This document shows positions 52,089-64,000 of a DNA stretch of 64,000 bases, piece after piece (positions within the stretch are counted from its first letter, which is position 1; the number at the start of each line of letters is the position of its first letter). The stretch is from Mucor racemosus (Eukaryota; Mucoromycota; Mucoromycetes; Mucorales; Mucoraceae), in the NCBI GenBank assembly GCA_027405735.1, contig JAPEHQ010000008.1, forward strand, positions 1,240,001 through 1,304,000, given 5' to 3'. Position numbers and translations under genes: made by a program. A model generated the notes under the pieces. That model was given only the letters and a program-made list of their open reading frames with translations. It was not told the DNA's origin and did no database searches.

Positions 52089-55000
52089 CTAAACAAGGTC
52101 AATCGCGCTCTCAACTTCATCGGATTGTACAATACGATAATTGATGCGAGATCCAGATGATCTGGCAATACCTAATCCCTTGTGTCTAAACATCTTTTTG
52201 GCTTCATCTACCCAAAATACTGAACTAGTAACTAGAATAATTTTGCCTACTTCATACAAGGATAAAGGCTCGGTTTGGAAAATAGCTTGGAAAAAGGGTA
52301 CATAAACGACAAACATTTGTGCTACAATAGAGCCACCTACAGCGATGTTAAACATCTTGTTGGAGAAAAATCCAACTGTAAATATAGATTGCTTTTCAGA
52401 TCTACATGCCAAAGCATTAAACATGTCAAAAAATACGAAGGTTGTGAAGGTCTATTTGAAATGATGTTATTAGAGTGATTAAAAAGTAATAAAATATGCA
52501 TAAATTTACCATTGTAGCATCTTTGTTGGTTACAACACCATCTGCCATCTCAGAAATGTAGACAAACATTGTACCCAAAGTAACAATAAAAGCTGCAGTC
52601 AAAACACGAGTAATAAGAGGTCTAGTCAAAATATTGGCGCTACGAGATCTTGGTGGTTTCTTCATGATTTCTGGATCAACAGGCTCTACACCTAATGATT
52701 GAGCAGGAGGACCATCCATAATGATATCTAAATACAAGTTTTAATATTTACTCTTGAAAAAATCAACTATTATTAAAATTAACTTACTAATCCACAAGAT
52801 TTGCATAGCATTTAAGGGAGTCTTCAAGCCGAATAATGTAGAAATAGCAATCAAAGAAAGAGCAGAGATACTAGTACTCAATTGAAAAGTCAAAAAGTTT
52901 TGAATATTGTAGAAAATAGCTTTGCCTTCCTCAATGGCATGCAAAATTGTAGAGAAATCATCATCAACCAAAATCATATCAGCGGCTTCCTTGGATACAT
53001 CAGTACCACTTTTACCCATAGAAATACCAATATCAGCCATCTTGAGAGCAGGAGCATCATTGACACCATCACCAGTCATGGCTACAACAGCGCCAGTTTC
53101 TTGGAATGCACGAACAATAGCTAATTTATGTTTGGGGGTAGTACGGGCAAAAACAGAAACAGTGTGAATCATTTCTTGAAGTTGACGTTCGGACATTGTC
53201 TCTATATCATGACCGGTAATACAACTTCCCTTAGCATTGATAGGAATACATAAACGACGAGCAATAGACATGGCAGTAGCTTCAGAATCACCAGTAATCA
53301 TAACTACCTTTACACCACCTTGGATCAACTTTTTAATAGCATCACCAACACCAGGACGAGGAGGATCATGAACAGCCAAAAATCCAGTATAGCATAGGTT
53401 ATTTTCATTATCACCAAATGCAGTACTAAGCACACGAAGGCCATGAGAACTCATAGCAGCAACATGTTGAGTAACAGTTTCCTTTAAAGCGGGTGTAAAT
53501 GGCATCTTTGTATAATTAGAAGTATAATAAGTTGAACATTTATCCATAATAACTTCAGTAGCGCCCTTGACATAAATTGTGCCAGTAGAGTTGTGGTCAT
53601 CCTTTTCACGACATGTCACAGACATGTATTTTGTGTCTGAATCAAATGGAATTTCTTCAAGACGATCATAATGCTAATATATTTTATCAACAAAATGCTA
53701 TCAACACGTAATATATTACTTACCATGCGCTCATCCTTCATACCACTACGAAGAACAACATCCAATAAAGCCATTTCAGTAGGTTGACCATATAATTTAT
53801 CACCTTCACCAAGTTGAGCATTATTACACAAATTACCTAAATATTGCAAATCAAACGTTAGCATGAATCCTGCCCTGTCGATCATTACGATAACAATTGT
53901 CTTACCAACACGAAGAGTTTGACGTAAAGCTTCAGGAATATTTTGAGGGATCTTGTATTCATAATCAAACGATTCTTGATTCTCGACAGTAAATACCTTT
54001 GTAACTGTCATTTGATTGACGGTCAAGGTACCGGTTTTATCAGCGCAAACGACATTAACACTGCCCAATGTTTCAACAGATGGTAATTGTTTAACAATTG
54101 CCTTACGATTAGCCATACGAAGAACACCCAATGCAAGAGTGACAGTTACTACAATAGGTAAACCTTCAGGAATAGCAGCTACAGCAAGACTAACTATAAA
54201 AAGCAAGAAATGGCATTAAGATTACATGTCTCAGAATAAGGCTGATTTAACCTACCACCAATAGTGAACATATCTAACCAACTACGCTTTTGAATGATAC
54301 CAATTAAAACAATAACACCGATAACAGCAAATGAAAACATGGAAAGTTGTTTTCCAAGATCATTCATACTAATTTGAAGTGGTGTCTTTCTAACTTCAAC
54401 CTATGCAAACTTTGTCAGTAAAATATTCGATCTCCAGATAGGATATCCTATCACTTTACCTCTTGCATCAATTCGAAAACATGACCAAATTCTGTACTTT
54501 TGCCAGTAGCAACGACAATACCCTCGCCATGACCTAGCTCAAATATGATTAATACCAAATGTTTAAACAAAAAATCTCGAGACCTACTCACCATTTCTAA
54601 CAAGTGTACCCATAAAAGCAATGTTTTCTCTTTCGTTCAAAGCCAATTCACCAAATGATGTAGTAGCAATGGCTTCTAAAACCTTACGTCTAGGTTTATT
54701 TTCACCTGTCAAATTAGATTCATCAATTTCGAGCCCAACGCACTAGAAAAAAAAAAGTTAATTTAATTGCATACTCCAATATCTCCATAGTTCACTTACA
54801 TTAGTTAATCTACAATCAGCAGGAATACGATCACCTACGCCAAAATGAACGACATCTCCAGGAACCAGATCATTTGCCAACACATCTGAGATTTGACCAT
54901 CTCTATATTGAACATGTTGCATGAGTACGAAACGTTAAAACTCGATTTCTTTATCATTTTTACCTGACTAAATGACAATGGTGTGGTACCAATTTATTTA

Positions 55001-55510
55001 AAGCTTCCAATGATTTCTCGGAGCGATATTCTTGAACAAAAGCAACTATTAAAATATATTAGTTGACAGGAAATATAGGCCTTTTTTTCTTTCTTGTATT
55101 CAGGTACCTGTAACGACAATAATAATAGCCTAGCAACACAAAATAAGGGGGGGGGAGAAGGTAGACGTTGATGTTAATGGGAGTTTTCTTTTAAGGAGAG
55201 ATAACAAAAAATCGCTTACCATGGTGATACTAATAGCATCATCAAATTGACCCATAATAACAGAAATACAAGCAGAACCGAGAAGTAACAAAATAAGAGG
55301 ATCCTTGAAAGAATCGAGAAATTTCGAGAATAAAGATTCTTCATCGGCAGCTTCGAGTTCATTCGAACCATACAAAGCACGTAGACCTAACACATCTGAA
55401 GAGTAAAGACCTCTAGTTGTATCTGTATTGAAATCACGAGCAACATGTTCGATAGTTTGACGGGCTGCTTTTGCAGAAGGTGTAGTTTTTGCAGTTGATA
55501 AGGTCGCCAT
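52089..55510 (-). CDS. PMR1: Golgi Ca2+/Mn2+-transporting P-type ATPase (SPCA/PMR1 type)
   Basis: Pumps Ca2+ and Mn2+ into the Golgi, supporting glycosylation and secretion. About a dozen exons from ATG 55510 ([18 protein letters not shown]) to the stop at 52089; roughly 900 aa. Landmarks in order: [10 protein letters not shown] in the actuator domain, [15 protein letters not shown] in M4, [12 protein letters not shown] with the phosphorylated Asp, [11 protein letters not shown] nucleotide site, [26 protein letters not shown], and [15 protein letters not shown] in the M6 region, which marks SPCA rather than SERCA pumps. Exon 2 (55129-55108) is a 22-nt micro-exon. No N-terminal EF-hand is apparent. 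A role together with the Ca2+-dependent GH47 enzyme is general pathway knowledge, not shown here. Confidence 0.95.
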
Positions 55511-55916
55511 ATTCTCTCTTTTTTTTTTTATTAAAAAATTACAAAAAGGAGTGGTTCAAAAAGAGAGAGTTGTAAAAAAGATAGAAAGAAAATTGAAAAG
55601 AAATGCCTTCTATTCTATAATTTTGTTTTGCTGTCTATTTCTTTAATGGTCTCTATAGTAAACCAAGTAATTTGATTTTTGATAGTGGCAAAAGGAGGAA
55701 AATAAAAAAAGAAGAAGGACAGCAGAAAATAGATTGATAGCCGTCGAAAAAGGGAAAAAATGACCAGAAAGATTGTAATTGAATGGGCGCGTTTTGGTGC
55801 TTACTATTTACCTGGTTTTGTTCAGAGTTTAGTAATTTGTCTAATTAAATGACTGATATTGGCTTGGCCCAGAAAAAAACAGAACTCCAATCAGATATTC
55901 ATTTTGGCTTTTTACA
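55511..55916. other. Promoter side of the P-type ATPase gene
   Basis: AT- and A-rich, no gene. A-runs and AGAAAG words; flanks the inverted repeat on its right. Confidence 0.4.
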
Positions 55917-56062
55917 GATTACAGTGCTCACATACCAATTTGCGGTTTTGTATTTTTTTGCGGGGTTACAAATTCAATTACGGGTTTACAAATTCAATTT
56001 TTCAATTTCGGGCAAAAAGTATGTTTGGGCACTATTTCGCCTCTTTTAGCATTGCCTTAATT

Positions 56063-56116
<54 letters not shown>

Positions 56117-56352
56117 GTTATAGGTATTTATTTAAATTTTATTAATCATTATAAGGTGGACTATAAACATAAATATCATCTGCTTCGAAAACATGAGAAG
56201 TCATTTTTACTTGGGCATTATCTGCTAACAAACGATCTAATCTTCTGACTTTCTTATAACCATTAAGACGTTCCTCCATAAGCTATTTGGTTTTTTCATG
56301 GGATTTTTTGATCTCCTGCAATAATGCATGAGAATAGTCAATGCTAGTCTAA
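55917..56352 (+). repeat. Left arm of inverted repeat 2
   Basis: Reverse-complement match, with about 10% or more differences and indels, to 57224-57586. Includes the GCTCACATACCAATTTGCGG word at 55926 (shared with 57560-57582) and the GCATGAGAATAGTCAATGCTAG word at the inner end (core GAATAGTCAATGCTAG). The arm is lengthened by the (GA)n run and a local duplication of TTACAAATTCAATT (55965-56000). Confidence 0.8.
56064..56114. repeat. (GA)n microsatellite
   Basis: About 25 GA units, inside the left arm of inverted repeat 2. The mirrored site at 57481-57493 has only about six CT units, so it expanded after duplication or shrank in the other arm. Confidence 0.95.
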
Positions 56353-56680
56353 TTTTTTTTTATAAAGTTCGTAAACAAATCTTGATGACTAAAATGATCT
56401 TCAAACCTTTAATTCCGACATCATGTTCGTGATACTCTCGAACTCTTCTTTGGAATCGAGATGTTTTGCGGGTAATACTGCACTTCATATTCGGTTAAAA
56501 ACGTACAGCTCTTTACTTACTAGTCCAAAGGACCAAAGACGGATTTTTTCACCAGCAGCATGAATAAAGTAAACCCTCAGCTTGAAAAAAATATCAACAT
56601 CAGCATATACCGTATTTATTTCAGTATTTAAGCAATCCCACTGTACTCTGTAATGCGGCCGGACCACAAAAGTATTGTGC
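56140..56680 (-). pseudogene. Repeat-borne gene fragment of unknown family, broken copy
   Basis: Minus-strand exon-like pieces: about 56680-56520 (VVRPHYRVQWDCLNTEINTV through EKIRLWSFGL, GTAAGT donor), about 56473-56407 (LPAKHLDSKEEFESITNMMS) and 56318-56140 (KSHEKTK then TAG, LMEERLNGYKKVRRL, ending DDIYVYSPPYND). The TAG is a CAG-to-TAG change; the mirrored arm keeps CAG. No domain recognised; the end is a charged helix. Confidence 0.5.
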
Positions 56681-57223
56681 CGAGGTTTTTATTAAAAGTC
56701 AGACGCCACACTTTTTGGATCGACTGTGTAAATAGACCGTGTATCAAGAATTCCTCTTTCCATAAGTTGTTAAAACGGTTGACAAGATGCTACGTTTGGT
56801 AAGTTCTGCTCTTTTCTACAGCATATAATAAATATTAAAAAACACGTAAAAAGCCTTCAGAGATTGTATCAATTGTATTATCACTGTAGCACTGTTTCAG
56901 TTCTGTTTGAGATTGTGTAAACTTGTTGGAGTTTATAGTAAAGAGGCACCGTTTGGTGATGTTGGAAGGCTGTCTTGAGTTGCTTTTTGGCTTCTCTTAC
57001 TTTTAGCACCTCTTTCGGACAGAGTCTTTTGTATAGATGCAACAGCAGTGTCATGCAGAAGATAAAAGGCTACAGCTGAATTGTAGACTGTAACAAAAGG
57101 TAGCAATAGTCTTACACCTGGTAGTATGGTTTTGATATGCACGTTAGTGTAATGTAATTAAGCTATGCTTGTAGTCTCTTGTGCTCGGAGCTTAAGCTTT
57201 GAAGATCATTTTAATTATCAAAA

Positions 57224-57586
57224 ATAGACTAGCATTGACTATTCTCATGCATTATTGCAGGAGATCAAAAAATCCCATGAAAAAACCAAACAGCTTATGG
57301 AGGAACGTCTTAATGATTATGAGAAAGTCAGAAGATTAGGTCGTTTGTTAGCAAATAATGCCCAAGTAAAAATAATTTCTCATTTTTTCGAAGCAGATGA
57401 TATTTATGTTTATAGTTCACTTCTTTGTCCAGATTCACCTTGTAATGATTAGTAAAATTTAAATAAATACCTATAACCTATCTCTCTCTCTTCAATTAAG
57501 GCAATGCAAAAAGAGGCAAAATAGTGCCCAAACATACTTGCCCGAAATTGAAATACAAAACCGCAAATTGGTATGTGAGCACTGTA
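57224..57586 (-). repeat. Right arm of inverted repeat 2
   Basis: Reverse complement of 55917-56352. On the plus strand it keeps an open exon-like piece 57261-57452 (EIKKSHEKTKQLMEERLNDY, then KVRRLGRLLANNAQVKI, ending in DSPCND and TAG). The spacer 56353-57223 holds the rest of the broken gene fragment and an unassigned minus ORF at 56933-57142. Confidence 0.8.
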
Positions 57587-58224
57587 GTTCAAGTTGTTTG
57601 TAAGTTAGGAAAATGCACAACATTTTGCCCAATCAAGTACTGAGACGAATGTAGATCCAGCCCAAAAAAAAAGTAAAAATTTGATATAGCCCTATTCTAA
57701 ATAATGAATATTGATTATAATCTCTCAATATCTTTGGGCTGTATTCATAAAGTGTATATGTATATTGATTTTATAACAAGGGCTTTGTAAATATCCTCAA
57801 AAGAGTTTCAATTAGAAACAAATTTGTCTTAAAGCTATTTCTGCTTGGCATTAACAAAGAAAATGTCGGCATTGGTGTGGAGATTCAACCGTACCCGTCT
57901 TCTTCCCGAGTAATCATGTAAAGTATGCTTTTTTCGTTACTAAGCGATCTCGGAGAGTACAAACAAATGAGCATCATCGATGCGTATAGTGTAACAATCT
58001 GCTCAGGGCAGCCCAGAAATACAGCGAAATCTCGGTAAAAAAGCCTCTTACTATCTCCTTGATGCCAAGAATTTAGAAAATAATATGAACATTCAATTGT
58101 AATATAATTCCACAAAGCTGCGGTTACATTTTTGTCAATAACGCATTTTAGCAGATAATATACTTTTATTTTTCCCAAGGCATTGTAAAAGCAATCTTTT
58201 TTTTTTTTTTACTATTTATAGCAA
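57587..58224. other. Intergenic region
   Basis: No gene supported. A minus-strand frame at 57885-58178 is open for 97 codons but has no recognisable motif. Confidence 0.35.
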
Positions 58225-59745
58225 TATATCTCACACCTAGACACTGCTAAACAGATATGCATTGGTCGTATTATGCTACTTGTCCTTAATTTTATTCTAT
58301 ATCTCATGAAAGTCTCAAAAACGCGCAAAATTCACTGTTTTTCCTTGAAAACTGGGTCTCGCTTTTCATTCCTATTTTATTTAGTTTTCACTAAATAACA
58401 CCAAGAAAAAATTATATGTGAATGTGCCTGAGATGCTCAAGTTTAATCCAAAAATAAGTATCCAAAAATACCCTATTTTTTGCAGTTGTTATTAATTTTT
58501 CAGTGCTAATGTTTCAGATTTTGACGCGTATTTCACTGCTAAAGAAGTGAAAACTTTGAGGCTTCATATCTCTAGAAATAATTAAGCTATACTGACACTG
58601 TTTAATAATAAAACTTAGTTGTTTTAAGGTACTTTATAATATATTTCAGTATAAAAAAATTCTAAACACTTTTATTTTTTTTCATTTTTTTTGACAGTTT
58701 TGCAGTAAATTTCAAAATATTCGTTAAATTGAGCAATGCTTTTTTCACATTCATTTCATCCAGCTCGTTGAGCTCTCTTAGACCTAATTTAGTTTTTTTC
58801 AAAATATTAATTTTTCGTGGAGATATCCTCAAAAATGTCAAAAAAGTGATACCTTCGATTCTAGCTTCAATTTTTCCCTTGTATACCCTCATCCCAAATC
58901 CTGAATTTGAAATTTTTTTGACAAAAATCTTGTTTTCTGTACGGGAAATGCAGCTAAAAGGCTGATAAATAACTCGATCGATAGATAATTTTGCTATGCA
59001 TCATTTCCATTACTTACATTTGAAACATGCTTATGAAAAGTGATGTGTATCTTCAAAAAACCTAATAAATTTTAATCGCATTTTATGCAAAATTTATTGT
59101 GAAGAAATTTTTTAAATTCTATTTAGATGGATATAGAATCCGAAACTGTACAAAAACCGTTTAATACGTGAGGTCTACTTACTTTTCAGTTCATGAGCTA
59201 TTAAACGATTTTATTTTTTTGATCATTTTCTGATCCATTTCACAAATCGATTTTGGGACTCAGTTATAATAGTTTTAAGCTGTGATATAGACTATTATTT
59301 TGATTATCTCGACGAGAAATTAATATTTTTCGCTGAAACAAAAAATTCAGAGTAGCTTAGAGTCGGGTCTATCTGATGGACATAAAAAATTAATATTTTA
59401 ATTTATGTGCTCAATTTTTTATAATCAACTTTAGGTTAATATTTGGCCAGTGCACTTATATTCTAGTATCAATATGTCTATTTTCTGAGAGATATTAATA
59501 GCCTATAGAGTGAAGGTATATATCCTTTGAAAATTTTACGTGATTCAACTCAATATATTGTACGAAAATCATTCGAAAATTATTTATAAGTCTATGAACC
59601 ATCTGAAACCTACTTTGTACAACAACCGTAAAAAATTGATAACAAAAGCCCTATCTCAGCGAATTTCAATCTAATAACTTCCAATCTTGCATGAGAGTAG
59701 GCTAGAAGTACATCTTTGACATGCTGATCTCAAAGGGAAACTTTC
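58225..59745 (-). repeat. Dispersed repeat family A, copy 3 (inverted)
   Basis: Reverse complement of copy 1 (5390-6920) over nearly its full length. Ends matched: GCATTGGTCGTATTATGCTA near 58258 and TGACATGCTGATCTCAAAGG near 59717. Confidence 0.78.
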
Positions 59746-60004
59746 AAAACATATTGGTGTTAAGAAAATGTTGCGTCCTCCTCCAGAAGTCTGTGTACAT
59801 TTCTTGGTTAAGGTTGTACGACACAGTTTGATATTGTGATAAGTTCTACATTGCTGTGCATTATGTTATAAAGCTCAGTTTATACTGTACGTATTGAGCA
59901 ATGTGGAACTCGTGTGTGTCACCTAGACTAGATTGGATATATACCGTATGTACTGTATTATCACTCTTCACTCAAGAAACACTTTATACGTAAAAGCTTA
60001 AAAA

Positions 60005-60927
60005 TAGCAGTCTATATTAGAGGCTGATATTTTTATTTAACCGCATTCTAAGATCAAATATCATTTTTACTACTGTATTATTGAACGTATTTCTTGACTA
60101 CCAGATCAAATCAAAGGCAATGATATTTATATCTACTCAATGTAGTGTTAGAACTAACTGCAAACCAATGAAATATCCCAGAAAAGTAATAAAATTTCAA
60201 ATGATATAGAAACAAAAAAAAGAAGAATAATCTAATATCTTGCCTAAGAGCCATAGTCATGATCGAAGCTATTCTTGAAAACAAATTGTTTTACAGTGGG
60301 CGATCGTAGACTAAAATAGTAAGTTTATTAAAGAAGGTTAATTTGTTTAAATTTTATGTGTGATAAAGTAACATCTATAAACTTAGATTTGGCTTGCATA
60401 TTAACTTAATTAGTAAGTATTATTTAAGTTCATGCTCGAGCAAAAACCATTGTTGCTGTAAACATTATAGCTATAAACATATTTACAAATGATGATAATC
60501 GTAAATATATTGGCTCTTGCATGTATTGCTTTACATCAACAACCGATTGAACTGTAGTATTGTCTATAATCTATATTAATAATAAAAATAAATGTGATTT
60601 AAAACCCCATTCCAGTAAAAAAATGCAATCGAATTTTCAGAACGGCACAATTCTCATGTACAAACCAATTTGAGCTCATACGATCAGCTCATTATCCTCA
60701 TGGTCAGATTTTATTATTATGCACAAATATGGATAATGCTATGCTTGTGGGCAATTCTACTATTATGCACATAGTGTATAATTCTGGACATACGGGCTTA
60801 GCGTTGTGCTCGTGTGCATCTTGTTATCTTTTTAACCATATTCAGTGGGCACAACAGCTCACGCTATAGTCTGCAGCCCACGTGGGAACAACGAAACCAT
60901 CTTGTGCAGCACCGGTCGGCCGTAGTG
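60005..60927 (+). mobile_element. CACTA-type element, partial copy (3' half)
   Basis: Diverged copy of 24010-24967, ending in the intact terminus GGCCGTAGTG at 60918-60927 with the same GTGC-rich subterminal zone. The 5' half is missing here. Confidence 0.7.
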
Positions 60928-61608
60928 ACTCACCATGTGCTATTAGTACCTTCTTGTTTTTATTTAATTGCTGTATTATTAAAAATGAAGCATTTCATAG
61001 CATATAACAATGGCAATAATGGGATGTTTCTGATTTTAGATTGACATTGTCGTATATTTTTAGGATTGATAAATAATACTTAAAAAAGAATACAACTAAA
61101 AAAGAATGAGTAATGAATCAGTTCTTCAACTGTATAATAAAAAAAAAAAAGATCTCGTTTATGTAGATACAAAAGTATGGCCTTTTATGTTGATTTGACA
61201 TTGAGATCCTGAGATTTAATTTAAAACACTATTGAACCATTAGATTTGTTTGATAGTAATCTATGGATTGAAATGGATCAATCATCATAATTTAACTGTT
61301 CTTGCAGAGCTTGTGAGTTGCTTTGTTTCAATGCTGCGCTAAATGTGCTTGGATGTTGACTTGATAGCTACTTGATTGATTAGCCGCTGGGATGAAATAA
61401 TATGGTGTCATAATTGAGGTCCAAGCGTTCTTGGTAATTACTGGATTAAACTTGGTACGCTAGGAGTTTTTTATATCCGATATCAAGACTTTTTTCACCT
61501 CAATACATGTTGTAGTCAATAGATTGTAAGATGTACTGATACTGTGGAAGTTGATAACGTATGATACTACTGTAGGTGGAATGCAACAGGAACGATTTGT
61601 AAGTACTT
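60928..61608. other. Spacer between CACTA-type copies
   Basis: No gene. Includes the segment 61045-61160 (TTGATAAATAATACTTAAAA...) that recurs at 63703-63800. Confidence 0.45.
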
Positions 61609-63690
61609 AAGTTGGCTCTAGTAAAGCATTGAATAAATTAGCTTGGGAAAAAGAGGGCAAAAGGTGGCAATAGGTTCCAGTAATGGCCATGTTTATGTTT
61701 AGGATTATGATATTGGAGAGGTAGGACTAAAACTTAATGTAAATCACCTCAAGCGCAATAATTATAAAGTAAGATTATATTATCATCAAATAAACTATCA
61801 CATAATATTAACATGTATAAAGATTCACAGCAATAAGCTTGAATCAAGTGGGTACATCATCGTAAATTCTTGAAAAAGTTCTCAAGTATTATAAAGCCTC
61901 TTATTTTTAAGACTTACAAGGCTTATAAGCGGAATATTAATTTAGAAAATTATTTTTGTCCAGATCATCAATTTTGACATTTTTTAAATTTTTTTTTCTG
62001 GTTTTGCAAATCTAGAGTTAATTCTACTACCAATTATAAAAACAAAAAATATACATATATACAGAATCTAGCGCTCTATTTGCTCAATAAAAAATAATAA
62101 ACTTTCTATTGCAAAATATTACATGAAAATCCTTTAATCAAAAAACCGTTTTTGGGCCAAAAGTACAAATTCTCATTACTTAACATTTAATATTAAGCTT
62201 TTATAAAATGTGTATTAGTCAGGGCTACAATTTTCTCTCACAATGTAGTATATTTAAACGTTGATTTTGGTATCAAAATTTGATTTTTCTATTTTTTGTT
62301 CAAAATCATGTGTGTTGGTAAGGATAAAATGAGCCCCGAAAATGTCCGCTACAAAGACTTAATTTTCAGACCGTATGTGGTTAAATATAAAAAAAGTTAA
62401 AAAAAAAGAAACGCTTTTTTATTTAAAACTTAGATATACCATAGTATAAGAGACTTAGCCGTTCAATCCTGCTATGCTCAATTACGGCGTCGCTCTGCGG
62501 GCTCGCTTTTGCAATTTTTTAATAAATCTATGATAACAGATATTGCCTATTTTGTTTAATTTATGGGTTGATGCGCTGTAATGCTGCTTTTACATTGGCT
62601 GAAATGTGCAATTTAGCAGGGTTTTAATTGCGCTAACGAATGTAAAGCCTTAAAAATTCTTTTCTATGTGTGTTGTTTCTCTCGTTTTGTTTTCAGATTC
62701 CAAGAATATATTCAGCATTTGGTAAGGCATATCGGACTATTACCAAGCTGGTATGCTTTTCTTTTATCTAAATACGCATGCTAACATAAGGGACTAATGT
62801 TTTCAATATACTGTAGGTAACAGTTCATTTTAGAGACTGATATTTTATTTAACCGCATTCTAAGATCAAACATCATTATTTACTACTGTATTGTTGGACA
62901 TATTTCTTGATTACCAGATCAAATCGAAGGTATAAATTAGCTGATATAATTGCTAATGAAAAAAAAATATAAAAAAACGGTAGTACGTCAACTAGAATAT
63001 AGTAATCTTTATTGACTTTAAGAATAAACTGAAGATCTCTATTATTTTTTCCTGAGCTCCTCTTTATATATACATTTCAAATCTATTCTAATTTCGGTAT
63101 TCATTCCTATTACAACTTCTGTTATTTTCTATTATCTAAACTGTTAATGATGGTTCCATATCTCATAATGAATGCTGTTCTAGTTTCCATATCTCTTCCA
63201 GGAATGCTACCTTTTCATGAATGATAGGAGTTGTCAACCCCAAATTAAGTAATTTATTTTAATTCAATGCCAGATAAAATGGAGATCATAGTGTATCTTA
63301 ACCACAGAAGGCAACAACGATGTTTATATCTACTCAATGAAAAGCTAGAACTGGCTAAAAACTCACGAAATGTTCCAGAAAAAAGGTGATAAAATTTCAA
63401 ATAATATAAAAACAAAAAAAAAAAAGAATAATGTAATGTCTTGCCTAGTTATCATAGTTTTGATTGTAGCTATACTTGAAAACAAATCATTTTATAGCTG
63501 ACAATCGTAATAAACTAGAATAATAAGTTTAAAGAAGGTTAATTTGTTTAAATTTTATGTGTGATAAAGTAACCTCTTCTATAACCTTAGATTTGGCTTG
63601 CATATAAATTTAAGCAGTAGGTGTTATATATTTAAGTTTATGCTCGAACAGAAACCATTATTGATTGCTGTATAGCTATAAACATATTTG
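61609..63690 (+). mobile_element. CACTA-type element, second partial copy, interrupted
   Basis: Corresponds to 22745-24490 of the left arm: 61609-62930 then 63312-63690, split by a 376-bp insertion. Starts with the WD40 fragment (frameshifted here) and is cut off before the terminus. Confidence 0.7.
62931..63306. mobile_element. 376-bp insertion with 5-bp target duplication
   Basis: Breaks the CACTA-type copy exactly between two GAAGG words (62926-62930 and 63307-63311), where the uninterrupted left arm has a single GAAGG (24110-24114). A 5-bp duplication fits an integrase-type insertion, for instance a solo LTR; the ends (TATAAAT...AACCACA) are not a clear TG...CA pair. Confidence 0.6.
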
Positions 63691-64000
63691 TCATATATTT
63701 TCAGGTTTGATAAATAATACTTAAAAAAGAATACAATTAAAAAGAACGAGTAATATGAATCACTTCTTCAACTATATAATAAAAACAAGATATCGTTTAT
63801 TTTTTAAATATAAAAGTATGTGTTGCTTCCACAGATCTGGGTGCATTCCTTGGTTAAGATTACGACACAGTTTGATGTGTTAAGTTCTACATTGCTGTGT
63901 ATTATGTTATAAAGCTCAGTTTATATTGTACGTTATTGAGAAATGTGAAACTAGTGTGTGTCAACTATGTCATGATGGAATATGTCTAGTTGGATGTTTA
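63691..64000. repeat. Duplicated intergenic segments
   Basis: 63703-63800 resembles 61050-61160 and 63835-63970 resembles 59795-59935 (ACGACACAGTTTGAT, ATGTTATAAAGCTCAGTTTAT cores). A mosaic of segmental duplications continuing past the window edge. Confidence 0.55.

Noticed and set aside
57885..58178. 97-codon minus ORF
   Set aside because: No motifs, no upstream exon; likely chance in AT-rich sequence.

Overview
The window is nuclear DNA from a filamentous fungus, most likely an early-diverging Mucoromycota/Mucorales-type species. This is inferred from AT-rich intergenic DNA, many short GT-AG introns (about 45-110 nt), several micro-exons, and protein types typical of that group. No bacterial signatures, rRNA or tRNA genes were recognised. 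Many genes are split, and several (Kei1, bL33m, RPS18, the GPI-PLD-like gene) only become visible after splicing by eye.

Layout. 1-3.6 kb: two minus-strand genes, a kexin protease cut by the left edge and a PHD-finger Spp1/CXXC1-like COMPASS subunit. 3.6-7.7 kb: gene-poor, with copy 1 of a 1.5-kb repeat. 7.7-11.8 kb: RFC clamp-loader subunit, Kei1-like IPC synthase subunit, F-box/ankyrin protein. 13.1-13.7 kb: decayed Fanzor/TnpB-like gene. 15.7-20.8 kb: twin C2H2 transcription factor and a GPI-phospholipase D-like protein. 22.65-27.83 kb: two near-identical 2.3-kb CACTA-type elements in inverted orientation around a 545-bp spacer that holds a Pif1-helicase fragment; each carries a captured WD40 fragment. 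28-34 kb: gene-poor, repeat copy 2. 34.1-44.2 kb: dense gene block (S-adenosylhomocysteine hydrolase, UDP-glycosyltransferase, SDR, RPS18, mS38, GH47 mannosidase, bL33m). 45.4-49.1 kb: intact, intron-bearing Fanzor-like gene. 50-55.5 kb: 3' fragment of a non-LTR retrotransposon, SDR, PMR1-type Ca2+/Mn2+ ATPase. 55.9-64 kb: a second, diverged inverted repeat, repeat copy 3, and mosaic copies of the CACTA-type element.

The main find is the Fanzor-like gene (putative eukaryotic RNA-guided nuclease) together with its relic 35 kb away. Both end in the same architecture: two short hairpins separated by a conserved GTAGyACGrC linker, overlapping the last codons and stop, followed by a shared AGGTA after which the sequences diverge. 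The hairpin stems differ in sequence but keep pairing, which is the pattern expected of a conserved guide-scaffold (omega) RNA at the element's 3' end.

Several host genes act in the secretory pathway (kexin, Kei1, PMR1-type pump, GH47, UGT). Tight intergenic distances and tail-to-tail or head-to-head pairs (RPS18/mS38) suggest shared promoters, but no operon-like logic is implied.
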